Shown here in pieces: positions 19,301 to 30,500 of a stretch of 43,968 bases of DNA; position 1 is the stretch's first letter; every line of letters begins with the position of its first letter. This DNA is from Acidobacteriaceae bacterium (GTDB lineage: Bacteria; Acidobacteriota; Terriglobia; Terriglobales; Acidobacteriaceae), in NCBI GenBank assembly GCA_003151985.1, contig PLZC01000070.1:239-44206 (forward strand), read 5' to 3'. Position numbers and translations under genes: made by a program. Below the pieces are notes generated by a model, which saw only the letters and a program-made list of their open reading frames with translations, was not told the DNA's origin and did not search any database.

Positions 19301-20470
19301 CTAGTGATAAACCCTGATGTAATCCACATACATGTCCACAATGTTGCCGTAACGGGACAGATCGCTGGGCCACCCGCCTCCAGTCGCCAGATTGACCATG
19401 AAATAAGTTGGGTCCTTGACAGCAAGAGGCGAAGCAGGCACTCGCAGCACTTCGACGTCATCGAGATAGAATACGAATTGGTCTGGCTTTACGAGCAACC
19501 CGTAGGTGTGAGGCGTATCCGCCCATCCGCCGCCTGCGCCGGATTTTCGCATATCGATAGGATTTGCCTTATCAACGATACCAGCGGATTGATATCCCCA
19601 CATATGTGGAGTAACCATATAGGTTGTAGGCGCATTGGGACTCTTGGGACCATCGCCTCCATAACCCTCGATGATATCTAACTCATCACTCTTGTCGCCC
19701 CACTTTCCGTCTTTATATTCATCGGTCATTGTCCACCACGCAGGCCAGTTGCCAATCGCATCGGGCGCGATGAAGCGGCACTCCATATAATAGGGGGCCT
19801 TCACTGTAAGTCCCGTGCCGTCCCGCGAATTCACCGAAGAGATCAACCCAGTCGTGTTACGCAATCCATCGGCGCGGATGATTAGGTAGGAGTCCCGCTG
19901 GTAGAACGGTCCGTCTGGCGCAGGATCGGCAAACGGAATCTGGCTGAAATCGAGACCGTCGGGCTTATGGGCTCCGTATCGTTTTCCAAAGCCCGTGCGG
20001 GAAATCGAAAGAGGACCATCAAAGTCGTCCTCGAACACAAGTGACATGCCGGCCGCTCCAGGTGGGCTTGTTTTAGGGACGCCTTCGTTCCAGACGATTC
20101 CACCTGTGTTGTAGAGCTGAAGATAGCAGGTATCGACGTAGCCGTCAGCAAGACGTGTTCCGGCAATGCGCACGGTAACTGGTCCATGCGGATACCGGTC
20201 CGCTTGAAAGTCGAAAGCCCCCGTTCCTTTGCTATCAAGCGGAACAGCGGCAACATTCGAATCAGTGCCGTACTTGCCGCCAGGCAGCCAGCTTTTTACT
20301 TGGAGAGGACTGCGATAACCCGGTGCGCTGACGTGGATGGTCGCGGTTCCATGCACGTCGGACCGATAGTCCGGGGAAGTTACGCCAATCAATTGCGCCC
20401 CGGCTTGCGGCACAAGTGCAATCGTTGCAACCGAAACGATGAGATCGATTACCCGAATTGTCTTACGCAT
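19301..20470 (-). CDS. Exported GH16 family endo-beta-glycanase
   Basis: A 389-residue protein; GAGGAG precedes ATG 20470 by about eight bases and a Sec signal peptide covers residues 1-25. Residues about 27-125 form an Ig-like accessory domain. The beta-jelly-roll catalytic domain carries the GH16 signature SDELDIIEGYG with Glu263 (nucleophile), Asp265 and Glu268 (acid/base). GH16 enzymes split beta-1,3/1,4-glucans or galactans internally; in this setting an endo-beta-1,3-glucanase or endo-beta-1,3-galactanase is likely. It lies between the GH63-like gene and GH27 on the same strand, consistent with an operon. Confidence 0.9.
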   Translation of the reverse strand: MRKTIRVIDLIVSVATIALVPQAGAQLIGVTSPDYRSDVHGTATIHVSAPGYRSPLQVKSWLPGGKYGTDSNVAAVPLDSKGTGAFDFQADRYPHGPVTVRIAGTRLADGYVDTCYLQLYNTGGIVWNEGVPKTSPPGAAGMSLVFEDDFDGPLSISRTGFGKRYGAHKPDGLDFSQIPFADPAPDGPFYQRDSYLIIRADGLRNTTGLISSVNSRDGTGLTVKAPYYMECRFIAPDAIGNWPAWWTMTDEYKDGKWGDKSDELDIIEGYGGDGPKSPNAPTTYMVTPHMWGYQSAGIVDKANPIDMRKSGAGGGWADTPHTYGLLVKPDQFVFYLDDVEVLRVPASPLAVKDPTYFMVNLATGGGWPSDLSRYGNIVDMYVDYIRVYH

Positions 20471-20597
20471 TGGATGCTCCTCGAATTCCGTCGTGCGTCA
20501 GTTCGTTAGCCCTCGGGCGTTGGGGCTCAGTCCTTTGCCGCAAAGAGCGAGAAACGCAGCACCCGCGGTGAAGCCAGTCGAGCGCCTGCCTCTCGAC

Positions 20598-23086
20598 TCA
20601 ATGACTCTCGTTGTGCTCCTTCGGTTGATTCCAGGTTCCAACGAAACTGTGCTTGCCTGCAGGAATCGTCACGATGATTGCCCCGCCTTCTTCCATAGCG
20701 GGTTTTGTGGCGCGGCCATCAACCGTCATCGTCGTTGGCCTGCCCGCAAAATCGTGGATCGTCACATTGGCTGGCCTGACGGTGTCGATATTGAACGATA
20801 ACGAGACGGACTCCGAACGGTAGTCCCGGAACACCACTCCCGCGTTCGCTTCAATTTCCATTTTGCCGTCACGTTCGATTGCCGTTCGATTCGGTCCGAT
20901 CATGACTCTGTATTGATGGCGGTCCCATCGAACATTCGAAAGAACCGCCTCTTTGGGAGGATTCAAGGCGCCGAATCTCAGCCCATCCCAGGGAGTTTCA
21001 TCAATAAACTGTTCCAGCGGAATGAGGCACAATAGTGTTCCCCATGTGTAGTGAGGATCTCCGCCGGCGGTTCCACCCCATGGGGAGTAGTTTTCATCGC
21101 TGTGCTGGTTTCTCTGCCAATCGCTCTCAAACAGGTCATAGCTTTTCTCTGCGAATTCGAGTGCTGTCCCATCCTGACCGTAGCGATTGAGCCCTTCGTA
21201 GACCAGGTAATTTGTCGGACCCCAAATATCGCCGCGCCAGTAGTATTGCTCCTTGAACGCTGGGTCATTTCGCGAGATTGTCGGAATGACGTACTGCCCC
21301 CAGAATTCATCCGGATTCAGCAGGTGGCCTTTGATCATTCGTTCTGCTTGTTGTGGAGTCGCCACACCGGCAATCAACGGATAGAAGTTAGTCGGCGAGA
21401 GGCGTCTTGAGAATCGGCCGTCCCAGTAACGGTTTTCGAATATGCCGTCCTCGTCGTTCCACAACTTCTGGGTCGCTTGTTTTATCCGTAGTCAGCGGCG
21501 AAAACCCGCTGGTCTTCCGGCTTGCCCAGGATTTCAGCAATTTCCCCCATGCATTCTGAATCGAGCGCATAGAGAGCGCTCAATCCGACATCGTCAAGAT
21601 CCATCGTGTAGGTGCCCGGATCGAAGCGGACGTCATCGTACATTGGGCTGTCGTCCATGCCGCTTTCGTATTTGGCGGTCTGGAGATTGCCCCGCCCACC
21701 TAGTGCAGGCAGAGATCCTCGGTCGCTGCCCCACTCGAGCAGTCCATCGCGGTTTCCATCTCTCTCGGGTTGCCCATCACCGCGGTCGCGAAACCACCAC
21801 TCGTGCCATCGTTTCAGCCGAGGGTAGGCCCACTCAAGAAGATTCAGGTCCCGATTCTTCTCGTAGTTCTTCCACACAACATAGGAACCAACAGGGGGCT
21901 GAGAGCGATCGGGGCTTGAGCCCGATCCACCCACCACATTTGGTACAACGCCATCAGGACTTTGCGACCCCAGAATCGCACGCACCGCGGCTGAGCTCTG
22001 ATCCGCGTCCTCCAAGTTCGTCAGCAAAGCTCCAAAGAAACAATCCCACTCGCCAACCACCCACCCGCCGAAGATATGTGCCCATCTGCGACTGATGCTT
22101 GGAAATTCGAGATCGAGGGACGGCACATAGAGCGTGTTCCAAAACATTGTGTTGCCGATTGGATCGGCCGCACCACTGAATAGCCCCTCGACATGCGGCC
22201 GCGACTCTTCGTACCGCCTGGCATTGTGCTCCAGGATCTCGTCGATTCTGCCAGGAGCTAACAGGTCCTTTGCCCGGTTGGACAATTGCAGCGAATCCCA
22301 ACCCGCCGCAGCCACAAAATGGACCCGCGAGCCGTCTTGTCCTTCAATCTCAATGCCGGCCGCGCCATTGAGCTCAGCGTCGCCGATTCGATCGGCTTCT
22401 GTGTCCGACGTGACGGCGTGCTGGCTGTTTGCATTTGTCAAATCGCCCGCATCCATCAGTGCTCGAATCTGCGCCACGTCATGAAAGGTCGCAGCCCCAA
22501 GAAGAGGACGATCGGCTCGCACAAGGAAACGGGCGGCGGTGCCAATGTGGCCGTCGATGTAATGCGCGCCGTCAATCTCGCTCTTGTCTGCCCCTGTATG
22601 GAACAGTGCCGTGGACGATGCTTCAAAGGGAGAATACGCCTCGATCACCAGGCGTGTTCCGGAGCGGGCAGTCAGCCGGCCAACAACCGTGGTTTCGTCA
22701 ACTCGTGCCCACTCCAGAGTAATGGGCGAAGTTTGCGGCGCGTGTCGCCAGCTCACCGATGCGTAGGAACTATCCGGCGCATGGGGCCCTACCGCGTCTA
22801 CGGCTTCAAAGACGCGATCTCCATCAATGAACGATCCGCTCTTTGATCCCACCCGGATCGCAAACGTAAGCCGTTCGTTATAAGCCGTACCGTCGAAAAC
22901 AATGCCATTCCACGCGTCCGGATCGAATGCTCCGACATGGATTGTGTCGAATTTGTCCTTTGATTTTTGAGCGTGCCCTGCAAGATTGGGCGCAGCGATG
23001 AGCATTACGAGAATGAACTGAATCAGCGTCTCGTGACCGCGAGAATGATTACGACCAACCATGATCTTCAGCCGCGTTATCTTCAT
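20598..23086 (-). pseudogene. GH63-like (MGH1-type) glucosidase/mannosidase gene, one-base frameshift
   Basis: Two adjacent frames encode one enzyme. The upstream part starts at ATG 23086, overlapping the GH92 stop by ATGA, has a signal-like N-terminus, and ends at TAA 21484-21482 after VFAADYG. The downstream part continues without loss in the next frame (IKQATQKLWNDEDGIFENRYWDG) to the stop at 20598. The reading is restored by adding one base near TACGGATAAAACAAG (about 21476-21490), giving about 829 residues. Family signs are the (alpha/alpha)6-barrel motifs EWDCFFGALLTN, ENYEKN-type helices, SGMDDSPMYDD, and in the second part YYWRGDIWGPTNYLVYEGL and NYSPWGG. Such enzymes trim alpha-glucosides or alpha-mannosides of N-glycan-like structures. 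Either a true inactivating deletion or a sequencing error. Confidence 0.85.
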
Positions 23087-25383
23087 TTCATTGCTTCTCC
23101 CGACATCGACGGCGGTGCATCTGCCAGAGCGCTTCCCCACTGCTTGTTGGGGTGGTCGCCCATTTCGAGAACAAGAGTTCCGCCATGGTCAATTTCAGAG
23201 TGTAAAAACCATGGCCTGCGAAGCGGCTTCCCATTCAGAGTGGCTGACTGGATGTACTTGTTCTGAGCCGATACGCGATTGGCGACGATGGTAAATTCCT
23301 TGCGGTTGCCCATGCGAATGACCGTTTTGGCGAAAATAGGGCTGCCGATCTCATAGACCGGACTGCCGGGGCAGACCGGATAGAAACCCATGGCGCTCAA
23401 CACATACCAGGATGACGTTGCGCCGCCATCGTCATCGCCTGGGATTCCCAGCGGACCGTCTCCGTACCAGACATCCATGAGCTGGCGCACTCGCCGCTGA
23501 GTCTTCCATGGCTGCCCGGAAAAATCGTAGAGATAGGGGATATGGAAGCTCGGTTCGTTGCCCTGCGCATACAAGCCGATCAAGCCGGTTGCATCAGGGA
23601 ACTGGCCGAGAAATTCATATTTCGAGTTACCATACTGCTCGACAAACAGTTGGTCGAGCTTTGCATTGAATTGATCGCGACCGCCAAAGAGCCGGATCAA
23701 ACCGGCGACATCGTGTTGCACTCCGAAGGTATAAATCCATGCGTCGACCTCGGTAAAATAATCGCGGCCGCCCAGTCCGCCACCTCGCTTTGGATCGAAA
23801 TGCGCAACCCATTCACCATCTTCGCTGCGAGGGGCCATAAAACCAATCCTGGGATCGAAGACGTTTTGATAATTCGTCGCGAGCTTCTTGAAATAGGCGA
23901 CATCCTGCCCCTTGCCAAGCGCGCCGGCTAACTGCGCAACCGCCCAGTCGTCGTAGCTGTTTTCGATCGTAACGGAGACCCCTTGGCGACGTTCCCAGCC
24001 AACCTGCGGTATGGTCTCCTTCTCGCCCCATGCCAAGGCTGGAAAGAACCCTTTATCCAAGTAAACCCGATCGACGCTCGTGAGCGGCCCGCGGCTCCAT
24101 GGGATCATAGTTGCCTCTGTAGCGTTCTTGCGCATGGCAGAGTACGCTTTATCGACATCAAAGTCGTGATAGCCTTTGGCAAACGTGTCAAGAATCAACT
24201 GAGCCGCATGATGACCGATCATTACTGCTTGCTCCCCCGCCACGGAGGGGAATGAAGGCAACCATCCGCTTTGCTCATACATGCAGAGATACGAGCGAAC
24301 CATGTCCTCCTGCTGATGCGCATTGAGAAGGAGTTGGAGCGGATGCAGCGATCTGTATGTGTCCCACAAGCCGTCGTCGACATAAAAGTCGTGTCCATCC
24401 GCGTCGTGGACGGCATGATCGTAGCCGCTGAAGTAACGGCCATCCTCGGTTATATCTGTCATGCGGCCAAGCGAGCGGTAAAGAGCGGTGTAGAAAATGG
24501 TGCGCTGGCGATCGCTTCCACCTTCGATCCGGATGGCGCCTAATGCTCGATTCCAGGCGGTGCGGGCCGCGGCCTTGACACCGTCGAAATCCCATCGAGG
24601 AATCTCCCGATCCAGGTTACGGTGCGCCTGTTCGACACTTATATAAGAGAGGCCAACCCGAACGCCGACCTGCTCCCCAGGAGTTGTGGCTCGGTCTGCG
24701 ATGAACTCGACATGGTCGCCGGATATTTCCTTATCGTGCACAACCTTTCCATCTTTCAAAGTTTGCCAGGAACTCAGCGGCGTCGAAAACTCTGCATAAA
24801 AATATGCTCTCGTTTCCTTTCCCGTCTCCGGAGCCGGGCCAATCGGCGGATCGACCCTCTCGCTACCTCCGACCTCGCTGTCGCCAAAGACAATCAGATT
24901 GGCCTTCTTTGTGAGACTCAACAGGAGCTGCGAATGTTTACCGGCGGGATAAGTGAACCGGTAATATGCCGATTCCGGCGTCGCGGTCAGTTCAGCCTTG
25001 ATTCCCCAGGTGAGGAGATCTGCCTCGTAGTAATAAGGCGTCGACACTTCAAAGTCGTGATCAAATTCCGATGCGAAATCATCGGGAACAGTACTGACCT
25101 GTCCTTCGGAGGCCATCAGAAGCGCCGGCCCGGCTGGAAAACCAAATATCTTGTCTGCGAGATATCGGTCCGTAATCCCCGGCGTTGTAACCGGGGCAAG
25201 GCTGGCCATGCCATGCGGATATTGAACCAGCGGAATGGTCGCGGAAAGTAACTGGCCGATGGTGCCAATGTTCGGTGCAATGTAATCGACAGGTTCTTTC
25301 ACACGCTGCGTAGTTCCTGATAGGGTAACGCCGGCAAGAGTGCCCAACATAACCAACGCAACTACCTTTTGCCTCGTGGTCAT
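23083..25383 (-). CDS. Exported GH92 alpha-mannosidase
   Basis: A 766-residue protein from ATG 25383 (an in-frame ATG at 25416 is also possible; both leave a hydrophobic leader MTTRQKVVALVMLGTLAG). GH92 features are an N-terminal beta-sandwich beginning VDYIAPNIGTIG and an (alpha/alpha)6 barrel with FYTALYRSLGRMTDITEDG, LWDTYRSLHPLQLLL and the C-terminal hallmark DDDGGATSSWYVLSAMGFYP. GH92 enzymes are calcium-dependent inverting exo-alpha-mannosidases acting on alpha-1,2, alpha-1,3 or related mannosides. Length fits the family (700-780). Its stop codon overlaps the GH63-like start by ATGA, implying translational coupling of two alpha-mannoside or N-glycan trimming enzymes. Confidence 0.93.
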   Translation of the reverse strand: MTTRQKVVALVMLGTLAGVTLSGTTQRVKEPVDYIAPNIGTIGQLLSATIPLVQYPHGMASLAPVTTPGITDRYLADKIFGFPAGPALLMASEGQVSTVPDDFASEFDHDFEVSTPYYYEADLLTWGIKAELTATPESAYYRFTYPAGKHSQLLLSLTKKANLIVFGDSEVGGSERVDPPIGPAPETGKETRAYFYAEFSTPLSSWQTLKDGKVVHDKEISGDHVEFIADRATTPGEQVGVRVGLSYISVEQAHRNLDREIPRWDFDGVKAAARTAWNRALGAIRIEGGSDRQRTIFYTALYRSLGRMTDITEDGRYFSGYDHAVHDADGHDFYVDDGLWDTYRSLHPLQLLLNAHQQEDMVRSYLCMYEQSGWLPSFPSVAGEQAVMIGHHAAQLILDTFAKGYHDFDVDKAYSAMRKNATEATMIPWSRGPLTSVDRVYLDKGFFPALAWGEKETIPQVGWERRQGVSVTIENSYDDWAVAQLAGALGKGQDVAYFKKLATNYQNVFDPRIGFMAPRSEDGEWVAHFDPKRGGGLGGRDYFTEVDAWIYTFGVQHDVAGLIRLFGGRDQFNAKLDQLFVEQYGNSKYEFLGQFPDATGLIGLYAQGNEPSFHIPYLYDFSGQPWKTQRRVRQLMDVWYGDGPLGIPGDDDGGATSSWYVLSAMGFYPVCPGSPVYEIGSPIFAKTVIRMGNRKEFTIVANRVSAQNKYIQSATLNGKPLRRPWFLHSEIDHGGTLVLEMGDHPNKQWGSALADAPPSMSGEAMK

Positions 25384-25782
25384 TACTTTTTGTCCCCTCG
25401 TATGAGACTGAGTCATTCGCCTCTAGAAAACTCCCGGCAACTTAGCCGAGTTTTACGGAAAGCTAGCCATGCCTGCTGGTCTCGAGACGTGTCAATCGCA
25501 AGGACGGCAAGGTCACTTGGCTCCGATCACTTTTCTGCAGGCAGCGGACCTCCAGTGCACGGACCGCAATGGATTTGGATCCACCTTCCTGGGCCAGAGA
25601 TATGGCTTCTTGACCAAATCGCGCCAAAAACACTTCTCCTCAAGGGCGGATCTCCTCACCACCGTTTCCGTCGCCGACAGCTCATTCTCAGCTCAAAGTA
25701 CATGCGGGGTAGGTTCCACATCTATCGGCTGGCCGAAGTCGGCGTTCCAGCATCAGGGCGAATCGCGCCCGCTCGAATGGAC
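25384..25782. other. Intergenic region between GH76-like and GH92 genes
   Basis: About 400 bases. Frames present are short antisense or plus-strand shadows without domains or ribosome-binding sites. No clear terminator hairpin with a T-run was seen, so the GH92 gene may be read through from upstream or have its own promoter here. Confidence 0.35.
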
Positions 25783-27237
25783 CTAATGCTGACGCGACTC
25801 CGCAATTTCAAGGCGACGCAGCGCAGGATACATTTGTTCAATCCACCTTGCGGCAGCGATCATGCTTGCTGCTCCGGCTTGGCGTACGGTTACCCACTCA
25901 GGTTTGTCTCCAAACGGTGAATGGGAATTCTCGGCGGTGCAGCTAATCGAATTCCAGCATGGACTCGAAACGTCGCCGGCGCCTTGTTCGTCGATGATCT
26001 CTCTCGCCGTGCGAAGGATAACCCCTCCGTACTGCTTTGGATTCAAAGGAACAACAAATTTGCCCCACCAGTAGCACCCGAAGCCATTTACGTTGGTGTC
26101 GAAAAGGTTCATCACTACCGTGCCCGATCCCTTGGCTGCTTTTTCCACATAGCCGTCAGGATAGATGCGGGTAAATGCATCCGCTGCCCGAACAGCCCGG
26201 GCTCTGAAATCTCTGAATTCAGGATTGACCTGGCTGATATCGCCTCCAGCCTTTTCCGCCTGCTCAAACATTGCATAGGCTGCGGTCATCATCATATGGG
26301 GCGAGGTAAACAGGTCGTGCTTCAGTGTGCATTTGGCGTCAGAAGACGGCGTCTTGTCACCAAATCCAAAGTTGCATTCTTCTTCGAACAAATCCCGCGC
26401 AACGCCGAATTCGGCCCCTGCGATGTTCAATCGTCCTCGGCCGGTGCTGTGGAGATAGTTCTCAACAAAGTTGTAGTACTTCGATGCGATCACGAGGCAG
26501 GTTTTTGCCTTCTGGGCGTCAATAGCGCGCAGCGCATCAAAAATGCCAAGAGCGCCAATAATCTGAGCAGCCATGTAAATGGAATAGCGATCCTGGTGGT
26601 CGTAGTACATCAATCCGCGCGAATTCCGTTGAAAGTCAACGGCCCACTGTTTGTCCAGATTGATCAGGGTTTCGTACGCGACATCGAGGAATCTTTCTTT
26701 CCGGGCATACTGATAAATCTGCAAGTACAGATTCACGATCCAACCGGAGTCGTCACACCAAATGGAGAAATGAGAAGGCGGCTTTCCGATCGACTCATGC
26801 TTCACCAGGTCCCACCCCGGCCAGGTCTGACAGAGCGCCAGGTTGTCTTTCCCGCTGTAGGTGTGCTCGATCCAGTCAGAAAACTCTGTGACAACCTTCA
26901 GATATCTCTGTTGACTGGTGGCCTCGTAGTTGATGATGGCGCTCTGGATCGACTGGGTACCTTGCCAGCCGTTTTGGTCCGGAGTTAGTCCTGTATCCTT
27001 TGGGTTTCTCCAGAAATCTACGCCGGGCGGCTGACAGGTAGAGTTTGAAACCAAATAATCGAACACGCTTTCCGCAGCGGAGTCGAGCGAAATCGAAGCA
27101 GAAGGTTTTGGCAGCGAGGGGGCGCCGGCGGGCGCGGCACAAATTGCCGCTCTCGTCAGATTGGGCCCCTTTAGCAGGTAGCCGGCGGAAAGACACATAG
27201 CGGTCCGAATGACTTTGCGGCGCGATAGCTCAGACAT
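25783..27237 (-). CDS. Tat-exported (alpha/alpha)-barrel glycosidase, GH76-like
   Basis: A 484-residue protein; AAGGGTG lies six bases before ATG 27237. The leader MSELSRRKVIRTAMCLSAGY is Tat-type. The rest is all-helical, as in (alpha/alpha)6/7 barrels. The segment IWCDDSGWIVNLYLQIYQ contains an Asp pair (162-163) in the context where GH76 endo-alpha-1,6-mannanases hold their two catalytic aspartates (DDNxW...). Further repeats of helix pairs follow (YYDHQDRYSIYMAAQIIG). GH76 is the best guess; GH88, GH105 or unclassified barrels remain possible. Next to a GH92 gene, a role in splitting alpha-mannan backbones is plausible. It is downstream of the receptor gene but separated by a strong terminator, so it probably has its own promoter. 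Confidence 0.6.
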   Translation of the reverse strand: MSELSRRKVIRTAMCLSAGYLLKGPNLTRAAICAAPAGAPSLPKPSASISLDSAAESVFDYLVSNSTCQPPGVDFWRNPKDTGLTPDQNGWQGTQSIQSAIINYEATSQQRYLKVVTEFSDWIEHTYSGKDNLALCQTWPGWDLVKHESIGKPPSHFSIWCDDSGWIVNLYLQIYQYARKERFLDVAYETLINLDKQWAVDFQRNSRGLMYYDHQDRYSIYMAAQIIGALGIFDALRAIDAQKAKTCLVIASKYYNFVENYLHSTGRGRLNIAGAEFGVARDLFEEECNFGFGDKTPSSDAKCTLKHDLFTSPHMMMTAAYAMFEQAEKAGGDISQVNPEFRDFRARAVRAADAFTRIYPDGYVEKAAKGSGTVVMNLFDTNVNGFGCYWWGKFVVPLNPKQYGGVILRTAREIIDEQGAGDVSSPCWNSISCTAENSHSPFGDKPEWVTVRQAGAASMIAAARWIEQMYPALRRLEIAESRQH

Positions 27238-27537
27238 GATTCACCCTTGTATGAATGAATTGATAAAACCGTTAGGGTCGTCATCCTTGCGGAATGGGAT
27301 CAGAAAGCGATGTGGAGGAAAAGTCGTGGAGGGGGTATGAAGACCGCTTCTCCAGCTTCGAATCCCCGAAGAAAGGTCCTTCCTTTATTGGAATTGCTGG
27401 GCAGGGTCCGAGCGTCTCCATCGTGTACACGCTCCCTACAGTCAAACGTTGACCGAATTTCGGCAGTTCCTGACTTTTGATCTTCGAGAAAAGGACGGGC
27501 GCTTTTGGGCGCCCGTCCAAGGATCATTTCATCAGGA
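27238..27537. other. 300-base gap holding the receptor terminator and the GH76-like promoter
   Basis: No gene is seen. It contains the terminator hairpin at 27493-27518 and, closer to the GH76-like start, AT-rich DNA (TTTTATCAATTCATTCATAC on the minus strand) suited to a promoter. Confidence 0.4.
27493..27518 (-). terminator. Rho-independent terminator of the TonB receptor gene
   Basis: Perfect 10-bp GC-rich stem (27493-27502 with 27509-27518), 6-base loop, followed on the minus strand by TTTTCTCG. It lies 20 bases after the receptor stop codon. Confidence 0.8.
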
Positions 27538-30500
27538 TTACCACTCGAACCGCGCGGCGAGCTGGCCCACGCGAGATGAATATTGCATATTCGGCGCCCA
27601 GGAGACGCCCGTTACGTAACCGAACGTCCCGCTGTTGGGGTTGGTATCCGGACCGTTGAAGTAATGGCGGTTAAACGCGTCGTAAAACTCCGCGCGCAAC
27701 TGGGCCTGATAGCGGCCTTCTTTCCCGATGCCGAAGTGCTTTACAACGCTGATGTTTTCCGCCGCCGGAAACTGGTTCCAGCGCCACTTGTTGAAGGTGC
27801 GCGGCGTGTCGCCAAAGAAGTTGTCATTGTTGTAGTACCAACTCGAGCTCCTTTGGACAATGGTTGGGTCAAAGGCGGAATTACCCGCGGCGATGGTGTT
27901 GGCAGGATTGAAGTTTTTCTGGAAGTGGTTTCTGATGTTGTTGGCATTCGCGCCATTGGCGAAGGCGGCCCTTTGATTCCCCCCAAAGTAATAATTCAAC
28001 CCGTAGGGGGAACCAATTCCACCAATCGGCGTGCCGGTGCCGTAGGCGCCATAATAGGCCAGGCTCCAGCCGCCCACGACGTAGTCCGCCGCCCGCGACT
28101 GGTTCAGCCACTTCTGGTGTAACCCCAGGGGCAGGTCGTACGTCGCGTATCCTTTGGCCAACTGCCTTTGGTCATCCGTCACCACCCACATCGTGTTGTC
28201 GTTCCCACTCTGCCGGTTTGAGCCCCATACATTCGAGAAGTTGGTGGGCGCGCCCCAGCCTACCGACGTGCTGTTGGATGTGTACTTCGAGAGGGTATAG
28301 CTCCAGTTGACGTAGAGCCCGTGGGCATTGCGGATCTTCAACTCGGCAACAACGGAGTTATAGTTGCTGGCTGCGGTATAGGCCGTATTGCCGGCAATTT
28401 CGAGCTTGCCACCGGTTACCGCCAGTTGAGGATAAGGCGCAATGGCAGCACGGGCCGGCCCTGAGAAACCGCTATAGGGGAATGGCACCGTGGCTCCGCA
28501 CTGCGCAGAGAGGGCCGCGGCATCGCCGGCGCTGCCGATTGTCTTACCGGTCATATCGCCAATGCCCAACGGGTTCGCCGCGGATGTGGCGACCGCCCCT
28601 GGACACTTCAACAAAGAGTGGTACGCGCCCCACTGCGGCCAGCTTACGTCGTATCCCTGTCCGAAGTCTTGCAGTCCCCTGCCAAAGGTGCCCAAATAGC
28701 GGGTATCGAGCACCATGCCCTTGGAGAGTTGCCATTGAACTCCGGCATAGAAGGTGTGTGTCCGGCCCAACTTCAGGAAGTCGGGGTCGACATACATCTC
28801 TGTGCCGCCCGTATGATCGCCGAAGGTAGTAGCGGTGCTGTTATGCACCGGCTGAACCGGCTTCGGGTAAGCGGTATCCCATTGGATGGCCTTTTCGCCT
28901 ACCGCATTGCCGGCTGGAGTCAAGCTTTCTGTCGCGGTGTTCAGCGGATCCTGGGTGGCTGGGCGATAGTCGTCGGCGCCGGAACTGAAGACGCCGAGCG
29001 GCACGTAGGTCAGAGAGTACGAAACGCGAGCCACTAGCTTGGGCGTAATGGAATAGGCAGCGCCAAGGTGTGGACCAAACTGGTCAAGCGGGACGTTCTT
29101 TTCGAAAGTAGTGCCGGCGCCATTCGAGAAGACCCATGCGCCCCCATACGGAGCCCAGTTGGGATTGACGACGTGGGGGTCGAAGTTTTCCCACGCGCCG
29201 TTGCCCATATGGCCGGGCATCGTGATATCCCAGCGCAGGCCCAGGTTCAAAGTGAGCTTGGGGTTGACTTTGAAATCGTCCTGTGCGAAGAAGGCCGTGT
29301 ATTTCTGCCGCGGATTGTAGCTATTGGCCCCATAGAGATTGGACGAATGCACATTTCCCATCAGCATTTCCGCAAAGCCGTTGCCCACGTAATTTGACAC
29401 CGCCGGATCGGTGGCGCCGTAAGTCTGGTTGCTGAAGGAGTAATCGTTGTTGACCAGATCGTAGTTGGACGAATTTTGCTGCTGCGCCGTCCATTGCCAT
29501 CCGAATTTGACGCTGTGGCGGCCCTTCTGCCACATCAGCGAATCCGCGGCGTTGTAGGAGTTGAAGTTCATGTGGAGATTCCAGTTTTGGCCAAAAGCGG
29601 AGAATCCCACGCCATTCGAGCCCGTCATGCCAACATACGGAAAAATCTTCTGACCGGTGCTAAAGCCGTAACTATCGGCGTTAACAGGGTTCACCGGCAG
29701 TTGCTCCGAGCGGTTCAGATTCCAGGACGCAGAGAAAGTGTTGATGAGCGTCGGCTTGATCGTGTAGTTGTCGACAACGCGGGCCATCATGTCGCTGTGA
29801 TCCCCTTGTCCAAACCAGCCGCTCCATGGCCCCGCGATCGACGAGCTGAAATTCAGCGGAGAGTCGTTCTCGTCGGTCTGCAAGTTGTACGATGCGCTGA
29901 TGTGATGCCGCTCAGAGAAGTTGTGGTCGCCCTTTACATCGACTCTCCGCTTCCAGAACTTGCTGGCTCCGCTGTACGACGGAAAGTTGCCGCCGATGAG
30001 ACGGTTCACGGGTGCCTGCTGAGAGAGATACTTGCTGTATATGGATGCAATGTTCTTGCCGATGCCACTGACTAGAGCGTCAGGCACCAGGTTCCCGGGC
30101 AAGGGTGATGCGCATTGGAGCGTCGCATTCCATGTCCTCGGATCGTAGACCTCCCCGTAGTTATAAGGCGCGCCGGTGCAGGGGTTCGTTGTACCTGCGA
30201 CGGGGCCCGAATTTGCGCCCATGGTGAGCAGCGGGCTGAGGTCGTAGGAGCCATTGCTGTCCGTCACCATTTGCGGCAGCGGAACCGTGAGACCGGTCGG
30301 AGTGGTGGTGAGGTTGCTTTGACCGTAGTATTCATAGTCGCCAAAGACAAAGGTGTGATTCTTCCATATGGGGCCGCCCGCGCTGCCACCGTAGTCGTTG
30401 AAACGGAACCTCTGCCGGCCATTCTGCCGCAGGCAGGCGGTGTCCCCGGCGGCGCACTGAGCCCTATAGTAGTTGTTGGTCCATTGATTCGCGTTGAAAT

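Noticed and set aside
21465-21490. Programmed -1 frameshift in the GH63-like gene
   Set aside because: GGATAAAACAAG is not a standard X-XXY-YYZ slippery heptamer, no stimulatory stem-loop or internal Shine-Dalgarno was seen, and such enzymes are not known to be frameshift-encoded; a simple deletion or sequencing error is more likely.
25921-26988. A 355-codon plus-strand frame
   Set aside because: It is antisense to the GH76-like gene, which has a Tat leader, Shine-Dalgarno and family motifs; the plus frame has none.
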